A DNA stretch of 64,000 nt from assembly GCF_000018865.1 (NCBI RefSeq), contig NC_010175.1, forward strand, positions 186,001 through 250,000. Direction: 5' to 3'. Of the stretch, positions 45,269 through 55,620 are shown piece by piece. Within the stretch, counting starts at the first letter, position 1, and each line of letters opens with the position of its first letter. The notes beneath the pieces were generated by a model. It did no database searches, had not been told where the DNA came from, and was given only the letters and a program-made list of their open reading frames with translations. Source of the DNA: Chloroflexus aurantiacus J-10-fl (GTDB taxonomy: Bacteria > Chloroflexota > Chloroflexia > Chloroflexales > Chloroflexaceae). Position numbers and translations under genes: made by a program.

Positions 45269-46126
45269 CTACCCCTCCTCCACCCGTCCGGCGCCGGCGT
45301 AAATGTTGAACGAGCTTCCCCGCAGAAAGCCGATCAGGGTCATATTAAAATGCTGGGCCAGGGTAACCGCCAGGGTCGAGGGTGCACCGACGGCGGCGAC
45401 AATCGGAATCTGGGCCATCAGTGCCTTTTGCATGATCTCGAAGCTGGCCCGACCACTCACCAGCAAAACTGATTGCCGCAGCAGTTCCAGTCGACCACCG
45501 AGCAGGTGATCGCCGATCAATTTGTCAACGGCATTGTGCCGACCAATATCTTCGTGAAGAGCGTGGATCTGACCGTCAAGCGAGATGAGGGCGGCAGCGT
45601 GTAAGCCACCGGTCCGACTAAAGAGTTCCTGTGCCTGTTGCACCCGTTGATCGATTCCGGCCAGCACCGAGCAACGTACTTGCAGGGTCGGGTCATCGAT
45701 AAGCGGTGTGCATCCGCGTAACCGCAGGGCTTCCAGCGAAATCTTTCCGCACACCCCACACGATGACGAGACGAAGAAGAGTCGGCGGATATGGTCGAGG
45801 TTGAGGTCAAGCTCTGGCCGCAGGGTAACGATCAGAGTGTTGAACCGCGCCTCTTCATCGAGATCGGCGTCAACGCAGTAGCGAATGGTCACGATGTCGT
45901 AGCGATCTCGTACAATCCCTTCGCCGAACAAAAATCCGGCGGCCAGTTCAACATCGGCGCCTGGCGTGCGCATCACGGTCGCCAGCGCAGTACTTTGCGG
46001 ATTGCCCGCTGTAGCCAGGCGAATCTCCAGCGGTTCTTCAACAACGACGGTGTCTTTTGTCTGTTGCCAGCGCCCATCGCGTACCTTCAGTATCGTGCGG
46101 CGCCGGGTGCTTGCTCGCGTTATCAT
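45269..46126 (-). CDS. fdhD: Formate dehydrogenase accessory sulfurtransferase FdhD
   Basis: A 285-residue protein with the family signature CGVCG (about residue 118, in SSSCGVCGKIS) and HTAALIS-like GGLHAAALISLDG, then ALHEDIGRHNAVDKLIG. FdhD carries sulfur from IscS to the molybdenum cofactor of formate-dehydrogenase-like enzymes. It starts 15 bp behind the stop of the oxidoreductase it should activate, in the same operon. Confidence 0.92.
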   Translation of the reverse strand: MITRASTRRRTILKVRDGRWQQTKDTVVVEEPLEIRLATAGNPQSTALATVMRTPGADVELAAGFLFGEGIVRDRYDIVTIRYCVDADLDEEARFNTLIVTLRPELDLNLDHIRRLFFVSSSCGVCGKISLEALRLRGCTPLIDDPTLQVRCSVLAGIDQRVQQAQELFSRTGGLHAAALISLDGQIHALHEDIGRHNAVDKLIGDHLLGGRLELLRQSVLLVSGRASFEIMQKALMAQIPIVAAVGAPSTLAVTLAQHFNMTLIGFLRGSSFNIYAGAGRVEEG

Positions 46127-46141
46127 GCCGTATGCCCCGCG

Positions 46142-48382
46142 TTAGCGCTGCTCCTGAAGCACCGCCTCAGTGATCGGATGGATGCTGACCAGCGCCTTGT
46201 ATGACGGCACACCCGCCCCTGGATCGCGCTGATGGGCATCAATCAAGACGTTACCCTCCGGCCAGTGGACCTGGATGTTGCCCGATTTGAGCGGTGCAAA
46301 CTTGATCCGTGCCCGCATTTCACCAACTGCTGAACGCAAGATGACCCAGTCCCCTTCGCGAACACCGAGTGTGGCCGCGTCAACAGGGTTGATGAGCACG
46401 TCATCGCGCAGCGCACCATTGAGTGGATCACGTTCATCGTGGATGAGCGAGTTGAATTGCTTGCCGCGGCGGGTCTTTAGCACGAACATAGCCGGCGGTA
46501 AGGTAGTTACAGGTGGCTTCAGCGGTGTGAACACCGCTTTTCCATCGGGTGTACCGAACCGACCATCGCGACACAGGATGCGCCCACCCCATTGAATATG
46601 ATCACCGGTCTGGTGCAAATGCTGAATCCCGTTGTATTCAGGGACAATGCGGGCAATTTCATTCCGAATCTGCTGACCGTCGGCGAAATGGATCAGATGC
46701 GCCTGTTCTGGCTTCGTTCGTTCCGCCACGCTCAGCAAAATCTCCCACTCACTACGCGCCTCGGCTGGTGGTGGGGCAATGTACGGTGAAAAGATGATTT
46801 CGCGTTCGGTTGAGGTTTCGGTTCCGCCATCGCGCTGCTCGTAGCGGGTGGCCGCCGGTAGCAAGATGACGGTGTCTGCCGGTTCAACCAGCATCTGCGT
46901 GGTGAGCACAATATCCTGGTGTACGCGCAGTGCCGGTCGAGCCAGCGCGGTACGAATGTAAGCGGGATCGGGCATCGTGTCGAGAAAATTCCCACCCACC
47001 GCGTAGAAGACATCGAGTTCGCCGTTGTAGGCGACATCGAGCATGTCACCGCAGCTCAGCCCTTTCCATGCCGGCACTGCGAATCCCCACTGTTCGCCGA
47101 GCCAGTGCGCGGTATCGGGTGTGATCGGTTTACCACCAGGGAAGGTGGTAGCGGTGCACCCCATCTCACCGCCGCCCTGTACCCCGCTGTGGCCGCGAAT
47201 TGGCATCACCCCACAATACTCACGTCCGATGAAGCCACGGGCCAGGGCCAGATTCAGAATCGCTTTCACATTCTCTACCCCGTACTCGTGCTGGGTAATG
47301 CCCATGCTCCACACGAATACGGCACTCTTCGCCTGAGCCAGCGCCTCGGCGAAGGCCAGCATCTCGCCGCGCGTTGCCCCACTCGCCCGCTCCAGATCGT
47401 CCCACGACTGCTGAGCCAGTGCCACCTGCACCCTCTCAAAGTCGCGCGTATGCGCTGAAATGAAGTCCCAATCCAGCCAGTTGCGCTCGATCAGGTGCTT
47501 GAGGGTCCCATTCAGGAAGGCAATATCACCACCGGTGTGAATCTGGAAGAAGCGATCAGCCAGTCGGGTGCCAAACAATGCACTTTCAAAGACACTTGGC
47601 ACCCAATAGCGTTCCAGTCCCGGTTCGCGGTAAGGATTGATGACAAGGATACGGGTGCCGTGTTGTTTGGCATAGTAGAGATATTTGGTCGTTACCGGCT
47701 GGTTGTTCGGCGCATCACTGCCGATGAAGATTAGCAGATCGGTACCAATCCAATCACGATAGCTACAGGTTGATGCAGCTACCCCTAGCGCCTGCTTCAT
47801 CGCCGTGGTACTCGGTGCGTGGCAGAGCCGGGCGGCGTTGTCAACGTTGTTCGTGCCGAGAAAACGCGCCACCTTCTGCGCTACGTAGTAGGTTTCATTC
47901 GTAATCCCGCGTGATGTCAAGTAAAACGCCATCCGGTGCGGATCGGTGTTACGCAACCGGGCAGCAATCTCGTTGAGCGCATCATCCCAACTGATCCGCC
48001 GAAACCCGGCTTCGCCGCGTCGGCGCAGCATCGGGTACGGGAGACGGCCCAAAGCACGCAGTTCACGTCCGTTCAGGCGTTGTAGGTCGGCTACATCGTG
48101 CAAACGATGAATGTCGAGCGGTGGCATCGTGTTCAGGCGCAGCAGATTGAGTCGCACCGTGCAGAGATGCACACCTTTCATTGTGAAATCACGCAACCCG
48201 GCTGTTCCCAACGCGCAGCCGTCGCATACACCTTCGTGCAAGATACGCCATGCTTTGCCGAGATTGTCGCGATTTTCCCAAATAGTACGCACGATCTCCC
48301 AATAGTGGTTCGGTTTGACGTGGCCTAAACCGTTGGGTACCAGACTGACCCACGTCGCGGGATTCCAGCCCCGTCGCTTCAT
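46142..48382 (-). CDS. FdhF/YdeP-type molybdopterin oxidoreductase
   Basis: A 746-residue protein of the molybdopterin family with the pattern of YdeP/TIGR01701-like alpha subunits: [12 protein letters not shown] and [17 protein letters not shown] at the N-terminus in place of a full 4Fe-4S cysteine set, [11 protein letters not shown] as likely molybdenum region, [17 protein letters not shown] and, near the end, the molydop-binding domain. No twin-arginine signal is seen, so it should be cytoplasmic. Whether it oxidises formate is unknown; YdeP is linked to acid resistance. The start at 48382 has GAGGAGG before it; the open frame continues to 48508. Confidence 0.87.
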   Translation of the reverse strand: MKRRGWNPATWVSLVPNGLGHVKPNHYWEIVRTIWENRDNLGKAWRILHEGVCDGCALGTAGLRDFTMKGVHLCTVRLNLLRLNTMPPLDIHRLHDVADLQRLNGRELRALGRLPYPMLRRRGEAGFRRISWDDALNEIAARLRNTDPHRMAFYLTSRGITNETYYVAQKVARFLGTNNVDNAARLCHAPSTTAMKQALGVAASTCSYRDWIGTDLLIFIGSDAPNNQPVTTKYLYYAKQHGTRILVINPYREPGLERYWVPSVFESALFGTRLADRFFQIHTGGDIAFLNGTLKHLIERNWLDWDFISAHTRDFERVQVALAQQSWDDLERASGATRGEMLAFAEALAQAKSAVFVWSMGITQHEYGVENVKAILNLALARGFIGREYCGVMPIRGHSGVQGGGEMGCTATTFPGGKPITPDTAHWLGEQWGFAVPAWKGLSCGDMLDVAYNGELDVFYAVGGNFLDTMPDPAYIRTALARPALRVHQDIVLTTQMLVEPADTVILLPAATRYEQRDGGTETSTEREIIFSPYIAPPPAEARSEWEILLSVAERTKPEQAHLIHFADGQQIRNEIARIVPEYNGIQHLHQTGDHIQWGGRILCRDGRFGTPDGKAVFTPLKPPVTTLPPAMFVLKTRRGKQFNSLIHDERDPLNGALRDDVLINPVDAATLGVREGDWVILRSAVGEMRARIKFAPLKSGNIQVHWPEGNVLIDAHQRDPGAGVPSYKALVSIHPITEAVLQEQR

Positions 48383-48879
48383 ACTGCCTCCTCGCGGTTT
48401 GCCTTGTGAGGGGATATTAAGGGTATTGTACCAGCAAATACGCGCACGGTGGGTATGTTTGCCGAAGCAAATATTTATCCGGCGTCCAAAATAGTGTGAC
48501 CAACGCATAGAACTAGAACTTATTTCATAAAAACTGTGCGGTTACGCTCCCAGACGGTCGCACAGACGCATGCACGCTTACCAATTACCCAACAGCATAT
48601 CCTGCGCTCAGGCTGCCGTAGGTAGCGAGGAGGGCTGACAATCATCTCCGGTGCTATTGCGTGCCGGACTGGTTGCCTTGCCCGCTCGTTACGCATGTGT
48701 CGCATGGTGTGGCGTGCGGCAGCGTGGTTGCTGCACCTGGACTTTGGCCCTTTTTGGGAGGAGCTTGCATGTGACAGGCCAGGCTGGTATGGTGAGTAAT
48801 CAACAGGAACCACCATCACCTTCCAGGCGGCACGCTATGTAGCAGGACCCCACCCCCAAACCACCGTACCCGCGTTGCG

Positions 48880-49420
48880 GGTAACCTTACAGACACTCCT
48901 GACAGCACACCGACCGGCGTTTCGTTAGGAGCGGCCACGTCGTCGGGCCGTGGCACTGCTGGTTGGTAACCTGTTTGCGTTCGCCAGACATACCGTCACG
49001 CAGGTGTTGCTCGCGCTGGGATTGCACGACGCGAACTGAACGGTATTCTACCGCCTGTTCAGTCGGTCACGGCTTGATGAAGCAATCTTGAACAGGTGCC
49101 TGATCCGCATGACGCTGAAGCGCTGTCTGGCGCATGAGTCGTATTTGATTGAGGATCGACGGGAAACAGCTACCACGCACCAGTCGGACGTTCTCAGGGA
49201 AGCCACCCGCTCTTGCTGGTGCTGGTCGGGGAAGAGACATGGTCGCACGGGCAGCGGCGTCCCACCCGCGGGCGGCGAGAGCTGATGTTGTATTCAGTGC
49301 ATGCCGTTGCGGCGGCGACGAGCTGGACGCTGCCGCTGCCGGTGGAGCAGCTCCTGGCCTGGGTCTGCCAGCGCTGCGAGCTGGAGAGGAGAGTGGTGTT
49401 GTGGTGGTTCGCGCGTATAT
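48880..49420 (+). pseudogene. Decayed transposase remnant
   Basis: One frame reads LLVGNLFAFARHTVTQVLL, LFSRSRLDEAILNRCLIRM and AHESYLIED, like the N-terminal part of an IS701/IS4-group transposase, but it has in-frame stops at 48926 and 49037. From about 49150 the likeness moves to another frame (QLPRTSRTFSG), and around 49320-49390 to LPLPVEQLLAWVCQR. It therefore has at least two nonsense changes and one or two frameshifts. The 48383-48870 stretch before it holds a diverged hairpin core near 48709 and the start of the dispersed repeat (CTAGAACTTATTTCATAAAA at 48524) but no gene. Confidence 0.6.
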
Positions 49421-49458
49421 AACCGAAACGATGACCCTTATACTGAACCAATGGTCTC

Positions 49459-49869
49459 TTATGTAGACTGAACGGCGAGCGACAACGTCGGAGCCGGCGT
49501 GCCACATATCCCACACCCCGACGGATCACCGCTTGCCGGTACCCAGAGATTGCAATGCGGGCAATGAAAACTGAGTACCCGCGGAACCGGCGTCGGGGAG
49601 ATTGGTTGAGGGCGCAGTGCAGTTCGTAAACCGGCATGATCGGCGGCACCGAGCAATGTCGCTTGTTCGACCCGATCACCGGCAAAGAGCAGGTCGAGCA
49701 CCATACCCGGTGCTAGTAAATGGCGAGCAGTGATGTTCACGAATGCCGCATCGTCAATCGTGATCGTCTGCTCTGGCCCATGATCCGGCCACGGTTGTAC
49801 CGCCAGCGTAACGGTCTCGCCGGCAAAGAAGCCGCCGACATTCAAAACCTCTCGAATCACAACCCGCAT
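49459..49869 (-). CDS. Small protein with C-terminal zinc ribbon
   Basis: A 136-residue protein with a beta-rich first part (about 1-90) and a zinc-ribbon tail, FHCPHCNLWVPASG then GCGICG. No enzyme motif is visible. The ATG at 49869 has AGGAGATAGC before it. It lies 50 bp past... the glycosyltransferase start side is at 51336, so it follows that gene's stop (49921) by 51 bp on the same strand and may be its operon partner. Function unknown. Confidence 0.65.
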   Translation of the reverse strand: MRVVIREVLNVGGFFAGETVTLAVQPWPDHGPEQTITIDDAAFVNITARHLLAPGMVLDLLFAGDRVEQATLLGAADHAGLRTALRPQPISPTPVPRVLSFHCPHCNLWVPASGDPSGCGICGTPAPTLSLAVQST

Positions 49870-49920
49870 GAAGCTATCTCCTGTACCGAGTCGGTCATCA
49901 GACCAACCACACATGGCTCG

Positions 49921-51336
49921 TTACGGATGCTTCCCCTGCAACTCGGCAATCTTCGTTGCCACCGATTGCAAAGCGCCGGTATCATCTTCAGTCAACCCGA
50001 TCTCGGCCATCGCCTGAGCCGCTGTCTGCAACAGCAATGACGCCGGTGCGGCAGGTTGGGGTGATGGGGGCGACGGTGTTGTCTCTGCTTCAACCACCGG
50101 TGTCGGATCCCAAAGCGGATCAGGGCGAATGCGCTGTGGTGGCGCCCAGCCATACACCTTCGCCAGAAACTCGATCATCGCCTGTGCTGCACCGGCCAGC
50201 GTATGTTCGGTAGCGACGTAAGCCCGCGCCCGTGCCCCCAGTGCGGCTGCCAGCGCCGGATCGGTGAGCAGACGCCGACAATAGGCGATAATGAGGTCGG
50301 TTTCACTCTCGTCAACATCAACCTGCGCCGCTACATCGGGGGGCAATTCGCAAAACGCATCCACGGCGCTTACCAGGGTTGGCTTCCCTGCACCGAGCAG
50401 GCGAAGCAGGCTGGCACTGGTTTCGCCGGCAGTGGGATAACGTAAATTCAGGCAGACATCGGTAGCAGCCACGTAATCCTCAAATTGAGCCCGCGCAACA
50501 TAGCCGGTGACGGTCACCGCCTCTTGCAGGCCGAGACGCTGGATAACGCCTTTGAGGTCATAATTTGGCGACACCGAGCCAACCAGCAGACAATGCACAT
50601 CGATGCCTTCACGACGCAACCCGGCCACGGCGCGCAGGGTTGGTTCGATCCGCTTCCAGGCGTTGATATGGCCAAAGCTGGCCAGTAGCGGTTGATCGAG
50701 TGGTAAACCGAGTCGCTGCCGCGCAGCAATCCGGTCGATCAACGGTGGCAGTGGCACCCCCATCGGCACGTAACCACAGAGCAGGTCTGGACGGGTTGCG
50801 GTCACACGCCGCAACAGGTAATGGCTATGACCGATCACCGCTTTGGCTGCCGCTAACACGTCTTCGTTGCAGGGAAAAGCAAACGCAGCTTCGCTGAAGC
50901 GCGAACGGATCATCAGTTGCGCCATATGGTCACCGTCGGCACCGTAGCGTGCACGCATCATGGCTACATAGCGCTGGACATCGCGCTGAACGTTGGCCGC
51001 ATACCAGAGCATGAAGTGATGGAGCACAAAATCGTGCAACACAATCACGCCGGGTACACGCTGTGCCATCCGCCAGATACCGGCGTGGGCCGGGCTGTTG
51101 CCCATGTGATAGATAATCGCATCGAACTGTCCACGCCGGGCCATGCGTTCAAGCTGGCGAATCGGCTTAATCGGGAAGTGTTTCGCCAGATGAGGATTGG
51201 TTGGCCGTAAACCATCTTCAACGAAGAGCGTCAGTGCAGCATACTGTGCAAGATACGGCAGCAGCTCCTCACTGTAATCGGAGATGCCTGAAGGAGCCGG
51301 ATTGACCGGTGAACAGTAGGCAATACGCAACATCAT
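49921..51336 (-). CDS. GT-B glycosyltransferase (family 4 type)
   Basis: A 471-residue glycosyltransferase: first Rossmann half RIAYCSPVNPAPSGISDYSEELLPYL, with acceptor-side IYHMGNSPAHAGIW and VLHDFVLHHF; donor half with LLASFGHINAWKRIEPTLRA and LRYPTAGETSASLLRLLGAG in the place of the E-x7-E region. A proline-rich stretch and a short helical tail (EIGLTEDDTGALQSV) end it. Its ATG overlaps the stop of the DJ-1/PfpI gene (ATGA), so the two are translationally coupled. Cell-surface or storage glycan role is likely but unproven. Confidence 0.82.
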   Translation of the reverse strand: MMLRIAYCSPVNPAPSGISDYSEELLPYLAQYAALTLFVEDGLRPTNPHLAKHFPIKPIRQLERMARRGQFDAIIYHMGNSPAHAGIWRMAQRVPGVIVLHDFVLHHFMLWYAANVQRDVQRYVAMMRARYGADGDHMAQLMIRSRFSEAAFAFPCNEDVLAAAKAVIGHSHYLLRRVTATRPDLLCGYVPMGVPLPPLIDRIAARQRLGLPLDQPLLASFGHINAWKRIEPTLRAVAGLRREGIDVHCLLVGSVSPNYDLKGVIQRLGLQEAVTVTGYVARAQFEDYVAATDVCLNLRYPTAGETSASLLRLLGAGKPTLVSAVDAFCELPPDVAAQVDVDESETDLIIAYCRRLLTDPALAAALGARARAYVATEHTLAGAAQAMIEFLAKVYGWAPPQRIRPDPLWDPTPVVEAETTPSPPSPQPAAPASLLLQTAAQAMAEIGLTEDDTGALQSVATKIAELQGKHP

Positions 51337-51857
51337 GCTCGTTCCACCAATGCCGCCACCAGCTCGCGACAGAAGACCGGAATATCGGCGACAACCCGCC
51401 CCCATACCAGATGACCATCACGGAATGCGGCTTCATCAACCCACAGCGCACCGGCGTTGATCAGATCGTCTTTAATGCCGGTCGAGCCGGTAGCCGGACG
51501 ACCACGCACGATACCGGCAGAAATCGCGATGGAACCACCGTGACAAATGATCCCGATCACCTTTCCGGCGGCATCCATTGCCCGCACCAGATCGGTTACC
51601 ACCTGATAGCGACGCAATTTATCAGGCGCCCAACCACCGGGGAGCACAAGACCAAACAAATCATCGGCGCGCAATTCAGCAATCGTCGTGGTTGGCGTAA
51701 TCTCTAACCCATTCTTCCCCCGCACCGGGCGCAGATCAAGTCCGGCGGCCAACACCTCTGCCCCTTCTTCCTGCAAGCGCATCAACGGCACGTAGAACTC
51801 AAGGTCTTCTACCCCTTCTGCCAGCAGAATAGCGATCTGTTTTCCTGCCAGTCGCAT
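51333..51857 (-). CDS. DJ-1/PfpI family protein
   Basis: A 174-residue protein with the class I glutamine-amidotransferase-like fold of PfpI/YhbO/DJ-1: LLAEGVEDLEFYVPLMRL, the conserved glutamate in that loop, LVLPGGWAPDKLR, and the nucleophile elbow IICHGGSIAISAG with the reactive cysteine near residue 106. Such proteins act as proteases, chaperones or glyoxalase/deglycase-type repair enzymes. Translationally coupled to the glycosyltransferase behind it. Confidence 0.86.
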   Translation of the reverse strand: MRLAGKQIAILLAEGVEDLEFYVPLMRLQEEGAEVLAAGLDLRPVRGKNGLEITPTTTIAELRADDLFGLVLPGGWAPDKLRRYQVVTDLVRAMDAAGKVIGIICHGGSIAISAGIVRGRPATGSTGIKDDLINAGALWVDEAAFRDGHLVWGRVVADIPVFCRELVAALVERA

Positions 51858-51971
51858 AGCGGTTCTCCCTTGTCAGTGTAAGAGTCTATCTATACCCATG
51901 GATAATTCATTATTCAGACAAGCGCCAAAGACCGGTCTCAACCAGCACAGCACTTTTTCTGTCTTCAGGCA

Positions 51972-52892
51972 TCAGGCTTGCGACAACAACCTGTCAGCAC
52001 CCGGCCATTGCCGCACACAGTTGCCACCAGCCGCCTTTGCTGCGTACAAGGCTTCACCGACGCGACTCATCAATTCGACGGCATTTCGTGCATCACGCGG
52101 GAACGAGGCTAATCCGATAGAAATTGTCACCTGAAGATCAAGGGTACCGGGGCGAATGATCGATTCGGCTACCGACAGCCGCCACTGCTCGGCACGTTGA
52201 AACGCCGTTTCCGGCATGACACGCGGTAGCACCAGAAGTAATTCATCACTGCCATACCGACAAAAGATGTCGCCACCCCGCACCTGACGCCCAATCAAGC
52301 CGGCCAGATGTTGGAGCACGGCATCACCGAGAGCACGACCAAACTGCCAGTTCACCTGTTCGAGCTGGTCAATATCGATGAGCGCAACGCTCAGCACAAT
52401 CTGCTCACGGTCGGCCCGACGCAGTTCGCGATCAAGCGTCTCGTTAAGATAACGCCGGGTATACAGACCGGTGAGCGGATCGCGGATCTGCTCGTTCTGC
52501 AATCGCACTGTCAATGCCTGCACCTGCGCACGGGCTTCAGCCAGGTGTTGGCGACGGGTCTGATCAATCTGCCAGCGGATGGTTGCCGACGTGATGGCCC
52601 GCGTCAGACACAAAGGCTGTAACTCGGCGACGGTCAATACTTCATGCACCCCGATCTGCAATACGTGAGCAGCGCCAGCAGTATCAACCACCACTCCAAC
52701 CAGTGGTACCTGTTCGGCATAAGCTGCCAGCCCTTCAGGTATCTGCTCGCGCAGATCGATCAAGTTAGGTTGACCGGGTGTCACTGTGGAAGCCGGTACT
52801 ATCTGCCAGCCAGAACCCAGGCGGGCGCTGAGTTGAGTGATCAGTGCGTTATCAGTCGTGATAATCGGTAGAAACGAAACGGCTGATGCCAT
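51972..52892 (-). CDS. GGDEF-domain protein with receiver-like N-terminal domain
   Basis: A 306-residue protein. Residues about 1-115 resemble a degenerate response-regulator fold; a short coiled-coil linker (about 118-145) leads to a GGDEF domain that starts DPLTGLYTRRYLNETLDREL. The active-site loop reads RYGSDELLLVLP in place of GGDEF, so cyclase activity is uncertain, and it might be a c-di-GMP or GTP sensor. A GTG at 52904 would add four residues; the ATG at 52892 was chosen. Confidence 0.82.
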   Translation of the reverse strand: MASAVSFLPIITTDNALITQLSARLGSGWQIVPASTVTPGQPNLIDLREQIPEGLAAYAEQVPLVGVVVDTAGAAHVLQIGVHEVLTVAELQPLCLTRAITSATIRWQIDQTRRQHLAEARAQVQALTVRLQNEQIRDPLTGLYTRRYLNETLDRELRRADREQIVLSVALIDIDQLEQVNWQFGRALGDAVLQHLAGLIGRQVRGGDIFCRYGSDELLLVLPRVMPETAFQRAEQWRLSVAESIIRPGTLDLQVTISIGLASFPRDARNAVELMSRVGEALYAAKAAGGNCVRQWPGADRLLSQA

Positions 52893-52951
52893 ACAATGCC
52901 CCACAGTCTATGAGCTATGACAACGATAGCACAACTCGCCACGACCGACAA

Positions 52952-52980
52952 GTAGGGGAGGGTTTTGAAACCGCTCCTAC
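52952..52980. repeat. Imperfect GTAGGGG...CTCCTAC palindrome
   Basis: GTAGGGGAGGGTTTTGAAACC followed by GCTCCTAC, arms with a few mismatches. Same family as 53085. Confidence 0.6.
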
Positions 52981-53084
52981 GGATGGTGAAGCCATGCCTC
53001 GAATATGCGGTAAACCGTGATTATCCACACCCTTTACGATGAACGATGGGCACTGTGTTGATGATTACAGATGAATGTGCTTTA

Positions 53085-53112
53085 TAGGGGCGGGTTTTGA
53101 ACCCGCCCCTAC
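53085..53112. repeat. TAGGGGCGGGTT palindrome
   Basis: TAGGGGCGGGTT, central TTG, then AACCCGCCCCTA (53100-53111): perfect 12-bp arms. It belongs to the GTAGGGG...CCCCTAC family seen elsewhere in the window. 52893-53301 otherwise holds no gene. Confidence 0.75.
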
Positions 53113-53301
53113 TATACGCGGGATACGGCGAACGAGGAGTGGCGACAAGGTACGTCTTGCATCGCGTGCCATGCTTTGTATTGTTCAGAGATGAACAGAC
53201 TCCATTCTGCATAACAACAGAGGCGACCAGGCAGTCGCCTCTGTTGCTGCGTACATACGTGACTCATGGTGGAACATGGACCGACGTCTCAACCTCTCAC
53301 C

Positions 53302-54213
53302 TTACGTTCGCTGCGACAACCGGCGCCGTGCCCAGACAGCGATCAAGACGAGCGGCAACCAGACCGGCGTCCAGACCAGGAACACAATCACAGCATTTGC
53401 CAGAGTCTGGCCGAGCTGGATCAGATTGCGCAGAGCGATGCGGGCCACCTCTAGCGGTTGCCAGGCGTCCTCTTCAATGATCGGGGTTGGTGGCGGTACC
53501 GGCAGGAGTTCAACCGTAATAGTTGACATTGCCGCGCTCTGTTCGAGATACTGCATCCGACCCTTTATCCGCTCAATCTGCTCCTGGATCTCGGTAAGTG
53601 CCTGATTTACCATGAGCGCATCGTTGACATTCTGGGCACGAGAGAGCAGATCGAGGAGACGGGCATTCGTCGCTTCAAGGTTCCGCAACCGTGCCTCCAG
53701 ATCGACGTATTCTTCAGTGACATCGCTGCCACTGACACTGCGGCGCAGCACGTTACTGGCCAGGCCCTCTGCATCACGCAATACCGCTTCAAAATGCTCA
53801 ACCGGCACGCGCAAGACAATCGTTGCCCGCAGGTCTTCCCCGCTTCCGTACGTTTCGACACTTGCAACAAAGCCGCCAAGCGCTTCTGCTTTTTGCCGTA
53901 ACGCCTGTTCGGCAGCCAGAACATCGGCGACTTCCAGAGCGATGGAGGCGTTTTTGATGATCAGACGCTGCACAGCCACCTCACTGCCTATCGCCGATTC
54001 TCCACTACTTACACCACCGGCAAACGAAGCGGTATCTCGTTGGGCAGGAACCGGCGCACCGCTCAACATCGGTGCAGGTGTTGGCATCGCCACAAACGAT
54101 GTCTGTTCCGACATCATTGCTCCAGGCTGACCAAACAACACGACAGCGCCACCAACCAGTAGTACGATGATTCCGATGACGAATGCGACCCTGAAGCGTT
54201 TTAGCCTGTCCAT
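53302..54213 (-). CDS. DUF4349-domain membrane protein
   Basis: A 303-residue protein with an N-terminal membrane helix (about 9-29), a Ser/Ala/Pro-rich linker, and a DUF4349 domain from about residue 80: VQRLIIKNASIALEVADV, then GGFVASVETYGSG and VTEEYVDLEARLRNLEA. A coiled coil of about 60 residues follows (LRNLEATNARLLDLL to IERIKGRMQYLEQS), and a second membrane helix near the end (NAVIVFLVWTPVWLPLVLIAV). The bulk should face outward, tied at both ends. Role unknown. GGAGG precedes the ATG at 54213. Confidence 0.8.
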   Translation of the reverse strand: MDRLKRFRVAFVIGIIVLLVGGAVVLFGQPGAMMSEQTSFVAMPTPAPMLSGAPVPAQRDTASFAGGVSSGESAIGSEVAVQRLIIKNASIALEVADVLAAEQALRQKAEALGGFVASVETYGSGEDLRATIVLRVPVEHFEAVLRDAEGLASNVLRRSVSGSDVTEEYVDLEARLRNLEATNARLLDLLSRAQNVNDALMVNQALTEIQEQIERIKGRMQYLEQSAAMSTITVELLPVPPPTPIIEEDAWQPLEVARIALRNLIQLGQTLANAVIVFLVWTPVWLPLVLIAVWARRRLSQRT

Positions 54214-54859
54214 CTTAATCCTCCTGCACGGCAAGTGTGTTATATTGCCTTTGAAAGATGGACGTGGACGGGACGGCTAAAGTTCCTCATAATATCAAAT
54301 CTGGCATTATGAGACATAGCACGCTATCCACTCGATCACACCAGCCCTGCCCCTGAGCACGGATGTGCGGCACCGGCGTTTCCGCTACGCACGCCATGTG
54401 ATCATACGCCCGCACGGATGCTGGTTCGAGGCAGGCGCATATTGGAACGTTTTCAGTTGCGTGTGCTTTGCGGGATAACACGCTGGCATGGATTCCGGTT
54501 CGAGGCAGGGTTGCGTGTGGCGCAGGGTTTGGAGTGCGGCAGCATGGCTGCCGCAGCAGTCGTGCTTACGATCTGGCGCGTGGTGTAGCGGTACACCTGC
54601 TGGTAATGGTCATACCGGGCGGTCGCGTCGTGCGCAATGGATGGAATGAGTGGCTGGAACAGGACGAGGTAAGGTGATGCACTGGCACAGGCTGGAAGCC
54701 AACTCTACGGAAAGCCACATCGGTGCCACGCTGCCGGCACCGTTGGATGATCTACCGCGGATGTCCCTGGCAATGATGCGCAGTAGCATAGAAGACGGAG
54801 GGCAATTATCGTGCAAATCGTCGATCCGGCACTTCGGCTAGCAAGGAAATGACACAAGA
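54214..54859. other. Gene-free repeat region with one hairpin core
   Basis: No supportable gene. It contains the hairpin core GTTTGGAGTGCGGCAGCATG with GCTGCCGC at 54527-54554 and a CATAAT/ATTATG inverted repeat near 54288-54311. Confidence 0.5.
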
Positions 54860-55345
54860 TTATGTCAACTTAACCTGCTTCGCAACCTGCTGCACATTCC
54901 CCAGACAGCATGATCCCTGCGGATTGCGCACATCACACGCACATTGATCGGCGGCAATACCGGCTTTAATGTCAGCAATCACCGCTGCCCGCGCCTCTGG
55001 CGAAGCCTGTTGGATATCGCCTACCCGATATTGAAAACAGTAGCATACCAGCACATCTGGTCGTTCAGGCTCTTTCTGATACACCCGCTCACGGATCTGG
55101 TCTACGGTCAGCGTTTGACCGTTATCAGCGGCAAAATAGACCACCGGGCAGTGTTGTGAACGGCAAAACCAGAAGGATGACCCCTGAACCTGGCGCAGGC
55201 TAATCGATACCAATGCCTTCACCGTCTGCAAGCCTACTCGTTTACCGGATGCACCACACACCGGACACGATACAGTTTGTCGCCGAGGGGTATTCAAGCC
55301 ACATGTAGCCGATTCTGTCGGCGAGCACTCGCATGGTGTAGTCAT
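54860..55345 (-). CDS. CopZ-type putative iron-sulfur/zinc-binding protein
   Basis: A 161-residue, cysteine-rich protein with the layout of the N-terminal domain of Archaeoglobus CopZ and its free-standing relatives: a zinc site (CPVCGASGKRV then FCRSQHCPVVYF), KEPERPDVLVCYCFQY and CACDVRNPQGSCCLGNV, which should hold a [2Fe-2S] centre. The heavy-metal-associated domain of full CopZ is absent. Such proteins are linked to copper or mercury handling. The ATG at 55345 has GAGAGGA upstream. No copper ATPase is seen nearby. Confidence 0.78.
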   Translation of the reverse strand: MTTPCECSPTESATCGLNTPRRQTVSCPVCGASGKRVGLQTVKALVSISLRQVQGSSFWFCRSQHCPVVYFAADNGQTLTVDQIRERVYQKEPERPDVLVCYCFQYRVGDIQQASPEARAAVIADIKAGIAADQCACDVRNPQGSCCLGNVQQVAKQVKLT

Positions 55346-55620
55346 ACCATTCCTCTCGTGCAGGTGTTGTTTGATCGCAACAACACCATACACCTTCCAG
55401 CAACTGGAAGGTCAAGGGTGATGGATAGTGAAAAAGCATATCATCTTGCAGATTGTGTGTAAGGATTTGGTGTTTCTTCGTTCAATGTTTTGGAGTACAA
55501 TAAGCAACGTATCAATCCCATTGCCGGAAAGGGCAGTTCTTCGAGCACAGGTGATGAAGAGCAGAGGTGTGCCCTCTGCACCACACATACGCGAGAGAAC
55601 TCTCGATTTGGAGCACAGGC

